Below, one piece after another: positions 1-9,668 of a stretch of 33,106 bases of DNA (its first letter is position 1; every line of letters starts with the position of its first letter). Below the pieces are notes generated by a model. It was not told the origin of the DNA. It did not search any database and saw only the letters and a list, made by a program, of their open reading frames with translations. The stretch lies in assembly GCA_022360775.1 (NCBI GenBank), contig JAKSCD010000216.1, positions 1 to 33,106 on the forward strand, written 5' to 3'. Both the position numbers and the translations under genes were made by a program. This DNA is from Sneathiellales bacterium (GTDB lineage: Bacteria; Pseudomonadota; Alphaproteobacteria; Sneathiellales; Sneathiellaceae).

Positions 1-2
1 AA

Positions 3-437
3 AGCAAGGATGATCTGGTTACTGAATATCTGGTTTCCCGGGACCAGCCAAGCCTGCAGGCCTTTCAGGACTGGTATGACGCAGCAGAAGGTGGTGTCGC
101 TGACAAGGTTACCGCCATTTTCGAAAATGTTGCTAAAAACGCGCTGCATCCGAGATGGAAAGGCTGCGGGTTTTTACGGACTGTTGTTGAACTTGCAGAC
201 AAGCCAGGGCATCCGGCTGTCAAGGTGGGCGCTGCCCATAAAAAGCGATTTGAGGACTGGCTTGCCAGTGAATTCTCCAAGGCAGGGCTGAGTGACCCTG
301 AAAAGACGGCGAGAACCGTTATATTGCTTATGGAAGGGGCATTTGCCATTTCCATGTTTCATAAGGATCCGGATTACATCCTGCAGGCTGGCAGATCCGC
401 CAGCGCTATAGTCGCTTCTGCTTCCAAAAAAGTCTGA
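3..437 (+). CDS. TetR/AcrR family transcriptional regulator, C-terminal part (5' truncated by window edge)
   Basis: Frame 3 is open from the window start: SKDDLVTEYLVSRDQPSLQAFQDWYDAAEGG...GCGFLRTVVELADKPGHPAVKVGAAHKKRFEDWLASEF..., typical of the TetR ligand-binding C-terminus; stop at 437. Confidence 0.75.
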   Translation, partial: SKDDLVTEYLVSRDQPSLQAFQDWYDAAEGGVADKVTAIFENVAKNALHPRWKGCGFLRTVVELADKPGHPAVKVGAAHKKRFEDWLASEFSKAGLSDPEKTARTVILLMEGAFAISMFHKDPDYILQAGRSASAIVASASKKV

Positions 438-448
438 ATAGTGTGGAT

Positions 449-484
449 TAAAAAAGCCGGAGTGGTTACTCCGGCTTTTTTTGT
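449..484. terminator. Bidirectional intrinsic terminator between TetR and the convergent MCP gene
   Basis: Perfect 13-bp stem AAAAAGCCGGAGT-ggtt-ACTCCGGCTTTTT with T-runs on both strands. Confidence 0.9.
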
Positions 485-492
485 TTAATTTA

Positions 493-2643
493 TCAGCTTC
501 TGACATTTGTCAGGAACTGATCAACCTTACCACGAAGTTCCGTGGAATAGCCTTCGAGATTAGTTGCGGTATGCAGAACGGTACCAGCCGCTGTCCCGGC
601 TTCACCGGCGGCCTGGGACACCTCGCCGATATTGCTGTTGACCTCGGTAGTGCCTTGCGCTGCGGTTTGTGCACTGCGTGCAATTTCGCCTGTCGCGGCA
701 CCCTGTTCCTCAACGGCTGCCGAAATACTGCTGGTCACTTCACTGATTTCGGAAATGGTCTTTACAATATTTTCGATCGCCCCCACCGCTTCCGTGGTGA
801 CATTTTGCATGCCGGAAATCTGGCCAGTGATTTCTTCAGTTGCCTTTGCTGTTTGTGAAGCAAGGTTTTTCACTTCACTTGCAACGACTGCAAAGCCTTT
901 ACCCGCTTCACCGGCGCGTGCATCCTCAATGGTCGCGTTTAGCGCGAGCAGGTTGGTCTGCTCGGCAATATCATTAATCATACCGACAACTTCCCCAATA
1001 CGCTGCGCTGAAGAGGCGAGACTGTTCATTGTGTCATTTGTGTTGTTGGCTTCATCAACGGCGCGGCTGGTAATACCGGCTGATGTGGTAACCTGGCGAC
1101 TGATTTCCTGAATGGAAGAGGACAATTCCTCTGTCGCAGCCGAAACAGAGTTTACACTGCTGGCCGCTTCCTCAGAAGCACTACTGACCACATGAGAGCG
1201 TTCGGATGCCCGGTCTGCTGTCTTGGTCATCAATTCAGCAGAAGTTTTCATTTCGGAAGCGGCGTCAGAAAGCTGACTGATAAGGCTTCCAACCTCGCTT
1301 TCAAAACTGTCTGCCATGTTATGCAGTGCATCTGCGCGTTCTTTTGCGGCCTGTTCCTCAGCGGTTTTACGTTCCTCTGCCAGACGAGCTTCTGTTTCCT
1401 GGCGTTCTGCATCGCGGCGTTCTTTTGCCAGCCTTTCCGTTTCCCGTGTTTCTTCGGCTTCTTTTTGCAGGCGCGTGTTCTCAATGCCGTTTTGCCGGAA
1501 GGTTTCAACGGCAGCAGCCATCTGGCCAATTTCATCGCTACGATCCTGGGCCGGGACCTCGCTTTTGAAATCACCGCCAGCAATGATATTCATTGCTTTT
1601 GTCATTCGGGTAATCGGCGCTGAAATCCCGTTCGCCATAAACCAGACAATTGCGACCGCAACAAAAATAACGATCGCAGCAACAATCATTGTCACATTAC
1701 GAACTTCATTGGCCGATGCGAAAACGGCTTCATCCGGCACGACATATACAAGAGCCCATTTGGCATTAAGACCTTCAAAGGAAATCGGAATGATCTTGGT
1801 GTGGCTACCGGCATCTCCTGTTTCCGCGCTGCCTTCAAATTCGACAATTTGCCCTTTTGCAACAGAGCCGAGGGCATTTAACAGCGGTACGGATGTTGTC
1901 TTGGTTCCGAGCTTTTCTGTTTCCGGCGTGTAGATATACAAGCCATCAGGTGAGGTCAGTTTGATAAATCCGGCGTTCAGCGGTTTAACATCAGCCATGG
2001 TTTTCTGAAGATCCGTCATTGCGATATCGGAGGTTACAATACCAATCGCATCACCTTTTGCATTTCGGATAGGGATTGAAATGGTTGTCATCAGAACATC
2101 CACCCCTTCAACAGGATAGATATAGGGCTCTGTCACGATCGCTTCGTTGGCTTCAAGCGGAACTGTATACCAGCCGTCAATTCCGGCTTCTTTCGTCATA
2201 ATCAGCTTCTCGATGCCAACCTTACCGTCTTTCTGACGGAAGAAGTAAGGGACAAACCGGCCTGTTTCATCGCTATAGGCATCCCCCTTGAACTGATTAT
2301 CCTTGCCATTTCCGTTTGGCTCAAACGCGACTGTCGCGCCGATGAGCTGCGGGTTATCTTCAACCGTGCGAATGGCAATCGCAGCGATTGCATCCCGTTC
2401 TGCAACACCTGATGCCATCATGGCTTCAACTGTTGCACCAAGGGCCTTGGCTGTATGATAAGCGGCTTCAATAATTTGTTTAACCTGTGCTGACTCGTAT
2501 GCCGCATCAGCTTTTAAAAGCTCGGTTGTATTTTCCTGAGCCGTATCGGAAGAAACTGTTGTGGTTGTAAAAACGAGGGAGAGATTGCTTAGGAGCAGGA
2601 TCCCCAAAAATAAGACGAGGAGTTTTTGACGAATAGTCTTCAT
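493..2643 (-). CDS. Methyl-accepting chemotaxis protein (periplasmic dCache-like sensor, HAMP, MCP signalling domain)
   Basis: N-terminal TM ([25 protein letters not shown]), Cache-type sensor (DGWYTVP...EPYIYPV), second TM, HAMP, and hairpin tip [31 protein letters not shown]. Start placed at MKTIRQ rather than the 12-aa longer ORF. Confidence 0.95.
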   Translation of the reverse strand: MKTIRQKLLVLFLGILLLSNLSLVFTTTTVSSDTAQENTTELLKADAAYESAQVKQIIEAAYHTAKALGATVEAMMASGVAERDAIAAIAIRTVEDNPQLIGATVAFEPNGNGKDNQFKGDAYSDETGRFVPYFFRQKDGKVGIEKLIMTKEAGIDGWYTVPLEANEAIVTEPYIYPVEGVDVLMTTISIPIRNAKGDAIGIVTSDIAMTDLQKTMADVKPLNAGFIKLTSPDGLYIYTPETEKLGTKTTSVPLLNALGSVAKGQIVEFEGSAETGDAGSHTKIIPISFEGLNAKWALVYVVPDEAVFASANEVRNVTMIVAAIVIFVAVAIVWFMANGISAPITRMTKAMNIIAGGDFKSEVPAQDRSDEIGQMAAAVETFRQNGIENTRLQKEAEETRETERLAKERRDAERQETEARLAEERKTAEEQAAKERADALHNMADSFESEVGSLISQLSDAASEMKTSAELMTKTADRASERSHVVSSASEEAASSVNSVSAATEELSSSIQEISRQVTTSAGITSRAVDEANNTNDTMNSLASSAQRIGEVVGMINDIAEQTNLLALNATIEDARAGEAGKGFAVVASEVKNLASQTAKATEEITGQISGMQNVTTEAVGAIENIVKTISEISEVTSSISAAVEEQGAATGEIARSAQTAAQGTTEVNSNIGEVSQAAGEAGTAAGTVLHTATNLEGYSTELRGKVDQFLTNVRS

Positions 2644-2812
2644 TGTGACCGCCTGTACATAATACGAAAATGTCGTCAATTGGCATGACGCTCTGATACT
2701 GGGTCTAAATCAAACAGGTAAATACTGTATGAACAGATTTCTCTTTCATAAAAATGTCATAATATACTTAGACGGCCGGAAAAAGACTGGCGAGGGGGAT
2801 TAATAATCAGAC

Positions 2813-3355
2813 TTGCAAGATAAAGCAGATCAGTTGACACGTTATTTTGACATCCCTACTGTCTGTGAGAAAATCCAATTTCATAAACAAGGAAACAGAG
2901 TGGGCTTTTCACTTGCTAGACTGGTTCAGGACAGTTTTCTGCTTTTGCCGGCTGTGGTGCCATCCTGGCGTTTCTTTGATGAAATCGCGCCGTCACCACG
3001 GGTGGAATATCTGTTACTGGGGCATGAACAGGAAGAATGGCTGGAATTCAGGCCAAGGCCCGAAAAAATTTCCATTTTCAAGATGTTACGGCGAATGGTG
3101 TGGAACCCGACATGGAATGAAAGCCTGTTTTTGGTGAGTTGCGCCGAGAGGTTGATGGCTGAGCCGACAGATCATAGTGCAAACGAAATATTTGATCGGA
3201 TATCGCGAGATTTATTCGTTGCGAATAAAGGAATGGCACCGGCCCCTTTTTTGAAGTTTCGCCTTGTTTTTCTGTATCGGGTAAATGGCATTATTGAAAG
3301 ACATGTCACTTATCAATCTGAAGCTCGTGCTTTGGAGCGCGAGGGACCTTTATGA
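2813..3355 (+). CDS. Hypothetical protein, coupled to downstream HTTM-like gene
   Basis: 180-aa ORF, TTG start preceded by a GAGGGGG-like RBS; its stop overlaps the ATG at 3352 (ATGA). Confidence 0.65.
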   Translation: MQDKADQLTRYFDIPTVCEKIQFHKQGNRVGFSLARLVQDSFLLLPAVVPSWRFFDEIAPSPRVEYLLLGHEQEEWLEFRPRPEKISIFKMLRRMVWNPTWNESLFLVSCAERLMAEPTDHSANEIFDRISRDLFVANKGMAPAPFLKFRLVFLYRVNGIIERHVTYQSEARALEREGPL

Positions 3356-4032
3356 GTTTTGATGATGCCCTTCGCCTGACAGAAATACTACTGGGGCTGG
3401 TTTTCCTTCAGCAATGTGCAGAACATCTGAAAGGAACTGTAAGCGAGCAGGTGATTTATATTCCCCGCGCCTTGTTAAGCGGTTTATTGGTTTTTGGTTT
3501 TTTCACATCCTGGATCTGCCTAGGGCTCTGGTTTATCGCGCTTGCGCAACTTCACCGGTTTCAGGGCCCCTATAACGGGGGAAGCGACCGGATGAGCCAT
3601 CTGGTGCTGAGTATTCTGACCCTTACCCATTTCCTGCCGGAGCAACAGTGGAAAGAGCTCGCTTTTGGTTATCTTGCCTTGCAGCTTACACTGTCTTATT
3701 TCATCTCCGGCTGGGTGAAGGTTGTTAATCCCGAATGGCGCGCGGGCCAGGCGTTGCAGGATGTCTTTCGCTACTCCGCCTATCCGGTAAGTGAACAGGT
3801 GAGGGGATGGGCCGATCATCCTCGATTGCTTCTGGTGATGTCCTGGTCAGTCATACTTTTTGAGCTGGCTTTTCCTCTCAGCCTTCTTAGTCAACCGACC
3901 TTGATTGTCGGGCTTGTGGTTGCGGCGACCTTTCACTTTACCAATGCCTGCCTGTTCGGGCTTAACCGGTTTTTCTGGATCTGGCTGACCGCATATCCCT
4001 CAATTTTATGGTTGCAGGACAGAATATTCTGA
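3352..4032 (+). CDS. HTTM-like (vitamin K-dependent gamma-carboxylase-related) integral membrane protein
   Basis: Multiple TM helices; motifs FQGPYNGGSDRMSHLVLSILTLTHFLP, LTLSYFISGWVKVVNPEWRAGQALQDVF and FHFTNACLFGLNRFFWIWLTAYP resemble HTTM proteins. Confidence 0.65.
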   Translation: MSFDDALRLTEILLGLVFLQQCAEHLKGTVSEQVIYIPRALLSGLLVFGFFTSWICLGLWFIALAQLHRFQGPYNGGSDRMSHLVLSILTLTHFLPEQQWKELAFGYLALQLTLSYFISGWVKVVNPEWRAGQALQDVFRYSAYPVSEQVRGWADHPRLLLVMSWSVILFELAFPLSLLSQPTLIVGLVVAATFHFTNACLFGLNRFFWIWLTAYPSILWLQDRIF

Positions 4033-4070
4033 CCGGTGGAATGGATCACACTGGCCAAGGCTGGATAAGT

Positions 4071-4922
4071 TCAGCTTTTTACATAATAGGAAGGATCGTC
4101 GTCGATTGTCAGCCGGTGCAAAAGCCGCTCATATCCTTCAAACCCGCCGGTCGCCTGATGTAGAACAGAGCGGTTATCCCAAAGAACCAGCATGTCCGGT
4201 TCCCATTTATGGCGATAGACGAATTCATCATGACCCTGCCACTCATATAATTCCCGCATCAGGTTTCGGGCTTCTTTCTTGTCGAGATTTTCAAAATCCA
4301 CAACATAACTTCCGCCCATAAAACCGGATTTGCCGCTTTCCGGATGCGCCCGGATAATCGGATGCGTTTGCTGTGCGCTCGCCTCGCTTGATGTTTTGAT
4401 GTTCATGGCGCCGTCATAATTCTCATCGGCATACATTCCATCATCCGCATAGGCATGGTGAGCGGAATGAACGGCCATTTTACCTTCATATTTTGCCCGC
4501 ATATCAGCCGGCATTTTCTCGAGGGCCAAATGCTGGTTTGAAAATAGAGTATCGCCGCCATGAGGAGGAATTTTGATCCCGTAGAGGCATGTCGCGGCGG
4601 GAGGCTGTTCCTGAAAACTCCAGTCCGAATGCCAGTTATCCGCAAAAAGCTTACCTTTTTCATCTGCTTTTCTGTGAATGGCGGCGACCAGATCATGATC
4701 GTCAATCGGTCCGATAAAGGGATCATCTCCGATAGGGCCAAAATAACGGGCTACACGGACCAGATCATCATTGCTGAGCTTCTGATCCGGGAAAATAACA
4801 ACATGATGTTCTAACCAATGCGTGCGGATTTCATTGATAACATCCTCATCTACTTCTTTAGAAAAATCCACGCCGCGAATGAAGGCGCCGCAGGCCTGAC
4901 CTGTTCCCGTTACTTCAATCAT
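4071..4922 (-). CDS. TauD/TfdA family Fe(II)/2-oxoglutarate-dependent dioxygenase
   Basis: MIEVTGTGQACGAFIRGVDFSKEV...NWHSDWSFQEQPPAATCLYGIKIPPHGGDTLFSN...LWDNRSVLHQATGGFEGYERLLHRLTI: HxD motif (HSD), distal His and Arg. Start trimmed from the ORF at 5111. Confidence 0.9.
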   Translation of the reverse strand: MIEVTGTGQACGAFIRGVDFSKEVDEDVINEIRTHWLEHHVVIFPDQKLSNDDLVRVARYFGPIGDDPFIGPIDDHDLVAAIHRKADEKGKLFADNWHSDWSFQEQPPAATCLYGIKIPPHGGDTLFSNQHLALEKMPADMRAKYEGKMAVHSAHHAYADDGMYADENYDGAMNIKTSSEASAQQTHPIIRAHPESGKSGFMGGSYVVDFENLDKKEARNLMRELYEWQGHDEFVYRHKWEPDMLVLWDNRSVLHQATGGFEGYERLLHRLTIDDDPSYYVKS

Positions 4923-5138
4923 TTTCCATAACCCGTTTTTTATTCTTTTTGAAATTATTCTCAAACAGGAGTAATTGAAAAAAAGTTGTTGATCAACAAC
5001 TAAATTTTGCAATTGTAGCCTGTTGCTTTTAAAAAGAGAGTGAGGGGAACAGAGTGTCTTCAGCAGGGGAGGCGGGAATAGAAAGAGAGGATCGTTCCTC
5101 AATCCTCTCAATTTAAAGATATTTTCCGAACTTCCGGG

Positions 5139-5915
5139 TTACCCGACGAATTTCAGGTCAATGCCGCAGAATTGAAAACGATCCTCTGAAACCGGATATC
5201 CTTCCGTCTTTGCTCTTGTGAGAATTTCTTCCTTTTTCGGAGTTTTTATCTCTATCGCGGAAAAGCACTCAAGATGATCTGTATCATTAGGGCGAAAACG
5301 AAGTTCTCCATATTCAAGTTTTAACGCTGCATTTTCATTTTCTTCGAAAACGATGGGCGTTTCAAAAAGCTCTGACCAGGAGCTGGCTTTACTTAACGGG
5401 TCAGCGCAGTGAAACTCAAAACCAAGAACGTCCTCAACAAGCTCCTGATTGACACGTTCCTGCCATCCAGGGCCTGCCCATTCGTAAGACCCGAACCGGT
5501 CTTCACCGTTTTTATGCTGGTCAAATTCCAGTAATGTAAGACCGGTTGCCCTGGGCGAGAGCTGAATAAGAGAAGCGCCATCTGCTTCTTTGCTATAGAC
5601 GAGCGGGATTGATAGCTTTTCAGCAATCGATCTTTTGCGGTTCAGATCATCACAGTCGAAGATGGCCATATAACCACCCGTTCCCTTGCTGCGCGCAAGA
5701 AAGCGGTGTACGGCCGTATTTTCCTGTATCGGTGCGACCAGTTCTATGAAGGTGCCGCCCACAGGAAAAAGTGCATTTTCCAGGCCGAACTCTTCGAGCC
5801 AGCTTTCATGGCACGGTTCTATTTCGAAAATACGCTGAAAGGCGCTTTGGTGTTTCTTGATATCGAGGGTTGCCAGGCAAACCTGTCTCAGTCGGGTGAA
5901 GGCTTTGCTGCTCAT
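5139..5915 (-). CDS. VOC (glyoxalase-like) family protein
   Basis: MSSKAFTRLRQVCLATLDIKKHQSAFQRIFEIEPCHESWLEEFGLENALFPVGGTFIELVAPI..., VOC/glyoxalase-like pattern. Confidence 0.75.
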   Translation of the reverse strand: MSSKAFTRLRQVCLATLDIKKHQSAFQRIFEIEPCHESWLEEFGLENALFPVGGTFIELVAPIQENTAVHRFLARSKGTGGYMAIFDCDDLNRKRSIAEKLSIPLVYSKEADGASLIQLSPRATGLTLLEFDQHKNGEDRFGSYEWAGPGWQERVNQELVEDVLGFEFHCADPLSKASSWSELFETPIVFEENENAALKLEYGELRFRPNDTDHLECFSAIEIKTPKKEEILTRAKTEGYPVSEDRFQFCGIDLKFVG

Positions 5916-6032
5916 TTTTCTTCCTTTTTGCCTAGCCTGCCTTAATCATTAGAAAAATGCAATGCGTGTCGATTTTGAACTTATGCCGGGTTGTAGTATA
6001 GTACGGCCTCCTTTTTCGGATGGAGTTATTAA

Positions 6033-6509
6033 ATGCGTTGGGAAGAGCTTGGAGACCAGAATTGTTCTGTAGCCCGGTCCTTGGCAGTTTTTGGCGATCG
6101 CTGGACCATGGTGATTATCAGAAATTGCTTTCAGGGGGTGCGTCGATTTGACGATTTTCTGGAAGGCTTAACACTCTCCCGAACCATTTTGACAGACCGT
6201 TTGAACAAACTGGTTGAGCATGGTGTCCTTGAAAAAGTCCCCTATCAGGAAAGACCCGTTAGATATGATTATCGCCTCACCGAAAAAGGAAAGGATTTAC
6301 ATCCGATAATCATGGCCTTGGTCGAGTGGGGGGATAAATATTATGCCATTGATGGTGAGCCGCCAATCATCAGAACCCATAAAAAATGTGGTCATGACTG
6401 TCATACGATAACCGTTTGCTCGGTATGCGGTGAAGAGGTCAAGGCGCATGATATGACCGTCCGGGCCAACCCCAGAGCAAAAAGAGCTTTGGCAAAAAAA
6501 AGCGCCTGA
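6033..6509 (+). CDS. HxlR family winged-helix transcriptional regulator
   Basis: NCSVARSLAVFGDRWTMVIIRNCFQGVRRFDDFLEGLTLSRTILTDRLNKLVEHGVLEKVPYQERPVRYDYRLTEKGKDLHPIIMALVEWGDKY is canonical HxlR. Confidence 0.95.
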   Translation: MRWEELGDQNCSVARSLAVFGDRWTMVIIRNCFQGVRRFDDFLEGLTLSRTILTDRLNKLVEHGVLEKVPYQERPVRYDYRLTEKGKDLHPIIMALVEWGDKYYAIDGEPPIIRTHKKCGHDCHTITVCSVCGEEVKAHDMTVRANPRAKRALAKKSA

Positions 6510-6528
6510 AGAAGGGGGCTTCAGGCGC
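6494..6528 (-). terminator. Intrinsic terminator for the minus-strand isomerase gene, embedded in the 3' end of the HxlR CDS
   Basis: Perfect 10-bp stem GCGCCTGAAG (6502-6511) / CTTCAGGCGC (6519-6528); read on the minus strand it is followed by TTTTTTT (6500-6494). Confidence 0.8.
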
Positions 6529-6551
6529 AATCAGGCAGAGAAAGGGGAGAA

Positions 6552-7163
6552 TTATCCTTGCTGCCTGATGATCTCTCTTTCAACAGCATCCATACGGTCC
6601 TTACCGAAGAACATTTCCTCTCCGACAAAGAAGCTTGGACAGCCAAAGACACCGCTTTCTGCAGATTGTGAGGTGTTGGCTATCAGCGTGTCTTTCACAT
6701 CCTGATCCTGGATGCGTTTCATAAAGTGATCAGCATCCCATCCGTGATCAGTAAACGCTTTTGCGATCGTTTCGGGATCACCCATATTCAGGTTATTCTC
6801 CCACATATCCTCCATAACACCATCGACATATTCGGTCAGCATTCCGTCCATTTCCGCGACGATTGCAGCGCGCATCAGGGGGACGGTATTGATAGGGAAG
6901 TGAGAATTCATCTGGAAGTTTGAAAGGCCGTGATCGCGGACAAAGCGCATCATTTCAAGACGGTTATATTCCGGCTTGTTTTTTACATCTTTATAAGTGA
7001 CGAAAGGGGCCTGGTTATTGGTCAGTTTAAAAATACCGCCCAGGAGAACTGGAAAGTAATCGAACTTCACGCCAGTGCGATCTTCGATGCCCGGAATGAG
7101 CTTGTGGCTCATATAGCAATTGGGGCTTGCGAAATCTATATGAAAGGTGACATTTACGGACAT
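6552..7163 (-). CDS. 2-hydroxychromene-2-carboxylate isomerase-like / DsbA family (thioredoxin-fold) protein
   Basis: MSVNVTFHIDFASPNCYMSHKLIPGIEDRTGVKFDYFPVLLGGIFKLTNNQAP...FGCPSFFVGEEMFFGKDRMDAVEREI. Start trimmed from 7316. Confidence 0.9.
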   Translation of the reverse strand: MSVNVTFHIDFASPNCYMSHKLIPGIEDRTGVKFDYFPVLLGGIFKLTNNQAPFVTYKDVKNKPEYNRLEMMRFVRDHGLSNFQMNSHFPINTVPLMRAAIVAEMDGMLTEYVDGVMEDMWENNLNMGDPETIAKAFTDHGWDADHFMKRIQDQDVKDTLIANTSQSAESGVFGCPSFFVGEEMFFGKDRMDAVEREIIRQQG

Positions 7164-7203
7164 GTTTAATTCCTGTGTATAGTTTGTTGTTTTTATTTGT
7201 ATT

Positions 7204-7932
7204 TTACCACTTTTCAATCCAAGGACGTACATCGATCTCGAAGGTCCAGGAATCTCTTGGCTGGCAATGCAGGTGCCAGTAGTTATCAGCGATATGATCC
7301 GGATTGAGGATACCATCCTGATCTTTTAAGGCATAGCGCTCAGGGAAGTTGGTTTTAATAAAATCCGTATCAATTGCGCCGTCGACAACAACATGTCCCA
7401 CATGAATACCCAGCGGCGCAAGTTCTCTTGCCATGGATTGGGCAAGTGCCCGAAGGGCATGCTTCGCACCGGAAAAAGCTGCAAAACGCGCTGCACCGCG
7501 CGTACTCGCCGTCGCGCCTGTAAAGATCATGGTGCCGCGGCCCCGATCCCGCATCTTCCGGGCCACTTCCCGTCCCGTAAGAAACGCAGAAAAACAGCCC
7601 ATTTCCCAGATTTTGTAAAATTTACGAGCTGTCTCCTCAAAGATGGAGGAGGGAACATTGGCACCAATATTATAGACAAAAACTTCAATCGGGCCGACAT
7701 CCTGTTCAATCTTTACGACCAGCTCGATAACCGCTTCTTCTTTGCGGGCATCCGTACCGAACGCGATCGCCTTTCCGCCAGCCTGTTCTATCTCCTCAAC
7801 AAGAGGCGCGAGCTTGTCCTCACTCCTCCGGACACAGCAGGCTGTAAAACCTTCCCTGGCAAAGCGTTTGGCAATAGCGCCGCCCGTGGCGTCTCCGGCA
7901 CCGATAATTAGTGCGACTTTCTGTTGGGTCAT
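7204..7932 (-). CDS. SDR family NAD(P)-dependent oxidoreductase
   Basis: VALIIGAGDATGGAIAKRFAREGF Rossmann motif, VYNIGAN, and a TGATAST...FSGAKHALRALAQSMARELAPLGIHVGHVVVDG segment typical of SDRs. Confidence 0.9.
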   Translation of the reverse strand: MTQQKVALIIGAGDATGGAIAKRFAREGFTACCVRRSEDKLAPLVEEIEQAGGKAIAFGTDARKEEAVIELVVKIEQDVGPIEVFVYNIGANVPSSIFEETARKFYKIWEMGCFSAFLTGREVARKMRDRGRGTMIFTGATASTRGAARFAAFSGAKHALRALAQSMARELAPLGIHVGHVVVDGAIDTDFIKTNFPERYALKDQDGILNPDHIADNYWHLHCQPRDSWTFEIDVRPWIEKW

Positions 7933-8130
7933 TTGGCATCCTTCTTATCGTTATTTTGTTAGTTTAAATAATGGACTTATTATTTTCAATAGCGGATTTG
8001 GCCTTTTGAAGAGGCGCTGCTTTTCAGGAAATCCCAAGGGGGTACATCTGTAATTCCGATCACAGTCTCAAATCTTGTTTTTAAAATTAATATCATTAAA
8101 TTAATATTGTTAATTTTATTGGAGATCAGG

Positions 8131-8739
8131 ATGGTTCGCCCTAAGAAAAGTGAAGCGATTGATATTCCGCATCTTGCCGTTCAGGAAGCGATCCGCTTTC
8201 TGCAAGAACAGGAAACGCTGGAGTTATCCCTCTCCATGCTCTCGGCGAAAATCGGATGTAAACCGCCGGCACTTTATAACCATTTCAGGGGAAAAGACGA
8301 TCTGTTCAGGCAGGTGCGCCTGGCCGTTTTTCAGCAGCAGATCGCGGCAAAAAAAGAAAGATATGAAGGGAATGTCGAGGATCCGCTGGCGGCGCTCATG
8401 GAAGGGGGGCTAGCCTATCTCTCCTTTGCCGAGAAGCACCCGGCGCTTTATCGGCTTCTCTATTGCCCGGGAGAGAAAATCCTTTCAGGTGATCGTGATC
8501 CGATTGCCGACAATGCCCTCGAAATCCTCTCAAGCGGAATAGAAAATTGTCAAAAAGCCGGTTTCGCTACAGGTATGAATGCGGCAAAACTTGCAAGTTT
8601 TCTCTGGTCTGCAGTTCATGGTGCAGCTTTGCTGGCCATGGACCAAATCGATCAAAAAGATGCTTCTGAACGCTGGGATATTGCCCGCAATACCGTGCAA
8701 ACCAGCATTCGCCTCTTCAAGCAAACGACTTCCAGCTAG
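8131..8739 (+). CDS. TetR/AcrR family transcriptional regulator (WHG-type C-terminal domain)
   Basis: MVRPKKSEAIDIPHLAVQEAIRFLQEQETLELSLSMLSAKIGCKPPALYNHFRGKDDLFRQVR: TetR HTH. Start chosen at MVRPKK (GGAGATCAGG upstream). Confidence 0.9.
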   Translation: MVRPKKSEAIDIPHLAVQEAIRFLQEQETLELSLSMLSAKIGCKPPALYNHFRGKDDLFRQVRLAVFQQQIAAKKERYEGNVEDPLAALMEGGLAYLSFAEKHPALYRLLYCPGEKILSGDRDPIADNALEILSSGIENCQKAGFATGMNAAKLASFLWSAVHGAALLAMDQIDQKDASERWDIARNTVQTSIRLFKQTTSS

Positions 8740-8771
8740 TTCCTTTTCATCCCTCACTAAAGGAGATTTCA

Positions 8772-9626
8772 GTGTCAAAGATAAAGAAAACCCTCATGAT
8801 CGGGGGTGTGATCTCGGCTGCCCTGATCACTTATGTCGCTTTTTCTGCTTCCTCAACCCGGGAACAGATAAATCAGGCGGAGCAGGATGTTAAAATTAAA
8901 GCAGAAAAACTGCCGTTAGCATCGGATCAGAAAACAGACTTGTCACATCTGCCTGAGCCGGTAAAACGCTATTTTACTTATGTTTTTCCTGATGGCCTTA
9001 AACCAGAATACCGATGGGCTGAAGTGGAGATGAGCGGAAGTTTCAGGCGTCCGCAGACTAAAGGATTTGCGCCAACTACAGCACGGCAAGTTGTCTCTGG
9101 CACTGATCCGGATCTGGTTTTTTCAGCGGATACACCAATTGCCGGCCCCCTATGGGCGATTGCCTATGATATCTATGTTAACGGCCAGATGGAGATGGAA
9201 GCGAGGCTTCTTTCAACCCTCTCTGTCATGCATGAAACAGGTACCCCGATCCTGAACCGTATTTCGCTAAGGCGATGGTTACTGGAAAGCCCGACCTATC
9301 CTTTTGCCTTGCTGCCTGGTGGTCCTGTCACCTGGGAAGCGGTCAGTAAGAATAAAGCCCGGGCAACAGTCAGGGCCTATGGTGAACAGGCGTCCCTGAT
9401 TGCTGAAATTGATGAGCAGGGCAGGTTGATCAGTTTTGCCGCCGAGGAAGATGGAGATCTCACAACGCCTTATCATGGTTCCGGCGAATATGTAAAACGC
9501 AGGAATTATCAGCTGATAGACGGTATCCGGATCCCGATGAATTTCGAGATTTCCCGAATGGCGAAGGGGAAAATCTATCCATTCTGGAAAGGGCGTATTG
9601 ACATGATCCGTTTTGGAAAAAACTGA
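8772..9626 (+). CDS. DUF6544/DUF6920-like protein with N-terminal membrane anchor
   Basis: LPEPVKRYFTYVFPDGLKPEYRWAEVEMSGSFR...GPLWAIAYDIYVNGQMEMEARLLS...RISLRRWLLESPTYPFALLPG.PVTWEAV...ISFAAEEDGD, recalled family signature; not verified by search. Confidence 0.65.
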   Translation: MSKIKKTLMIGGVISAALITYVAFSASSTREQINQAEQDVKIKAEKLPLASDQKTDLSHLPEPVKRYFTYVFPDGLKPEYRWAEVEMSGSFRRPQTKGFAPTTARQVVSGTDPDLVFSADTPIAGPLWAIAYDIYVNGQMEMEARLLSTLSVMHETGTPILNRISLRRWLLESPTYPFALLPGGPVTWEAVSKNKARATVRAYGEQASLIAEIDEQGRLISFAAEEDGDLTTPYHGSGEYVKRRNYQLIDGIRIPMNFEISRMAKGKIYPFWKGRIDMIRFGKN

Positions 9627-9668
9627 AGAAGGATCCGGTAACAGAGTCTCTCAAAGAGAGAGGCTCTT

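Noticed and set aside
65-506. Minus-strand ORFs opposite the TetR C-terminus
   Set aside because: Frame 3 on the plus strand reads a coherent TetR C-terminal domain; the antisense ORFs have no domain support.
632-1111. 159-aa ORF antisense to the MCP gene (also 1192..1623 and 1316..1933)
   Set aside because: Lies fully opposite the conserved MCP coding sequence; composition is the expected shadow of its codon usage, with no recognisable domain.
4923-5111. 63-aa N-terminal extension of the TauD-like ORF
   Set aside because: Extension is low-complexity/AT-rich and not TauD-like; MIEVTGTGQACGAFIRGVD is the natural start.
8078-8110. AATTAATAT direct repeats upstream of the TetR gene at 8131
   Set aside because: Very AT-rich region where such repeats arise by chance; not clearly palindromic.
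9634-9668. Possible terminator between the DUF6544/6920-like gene and convergent TetR (GAGTCTCTC...GAGAGAGGCTC)
   Set aside because: Imperfect stem with bulges and only a weak T-run; not strong enough to list.
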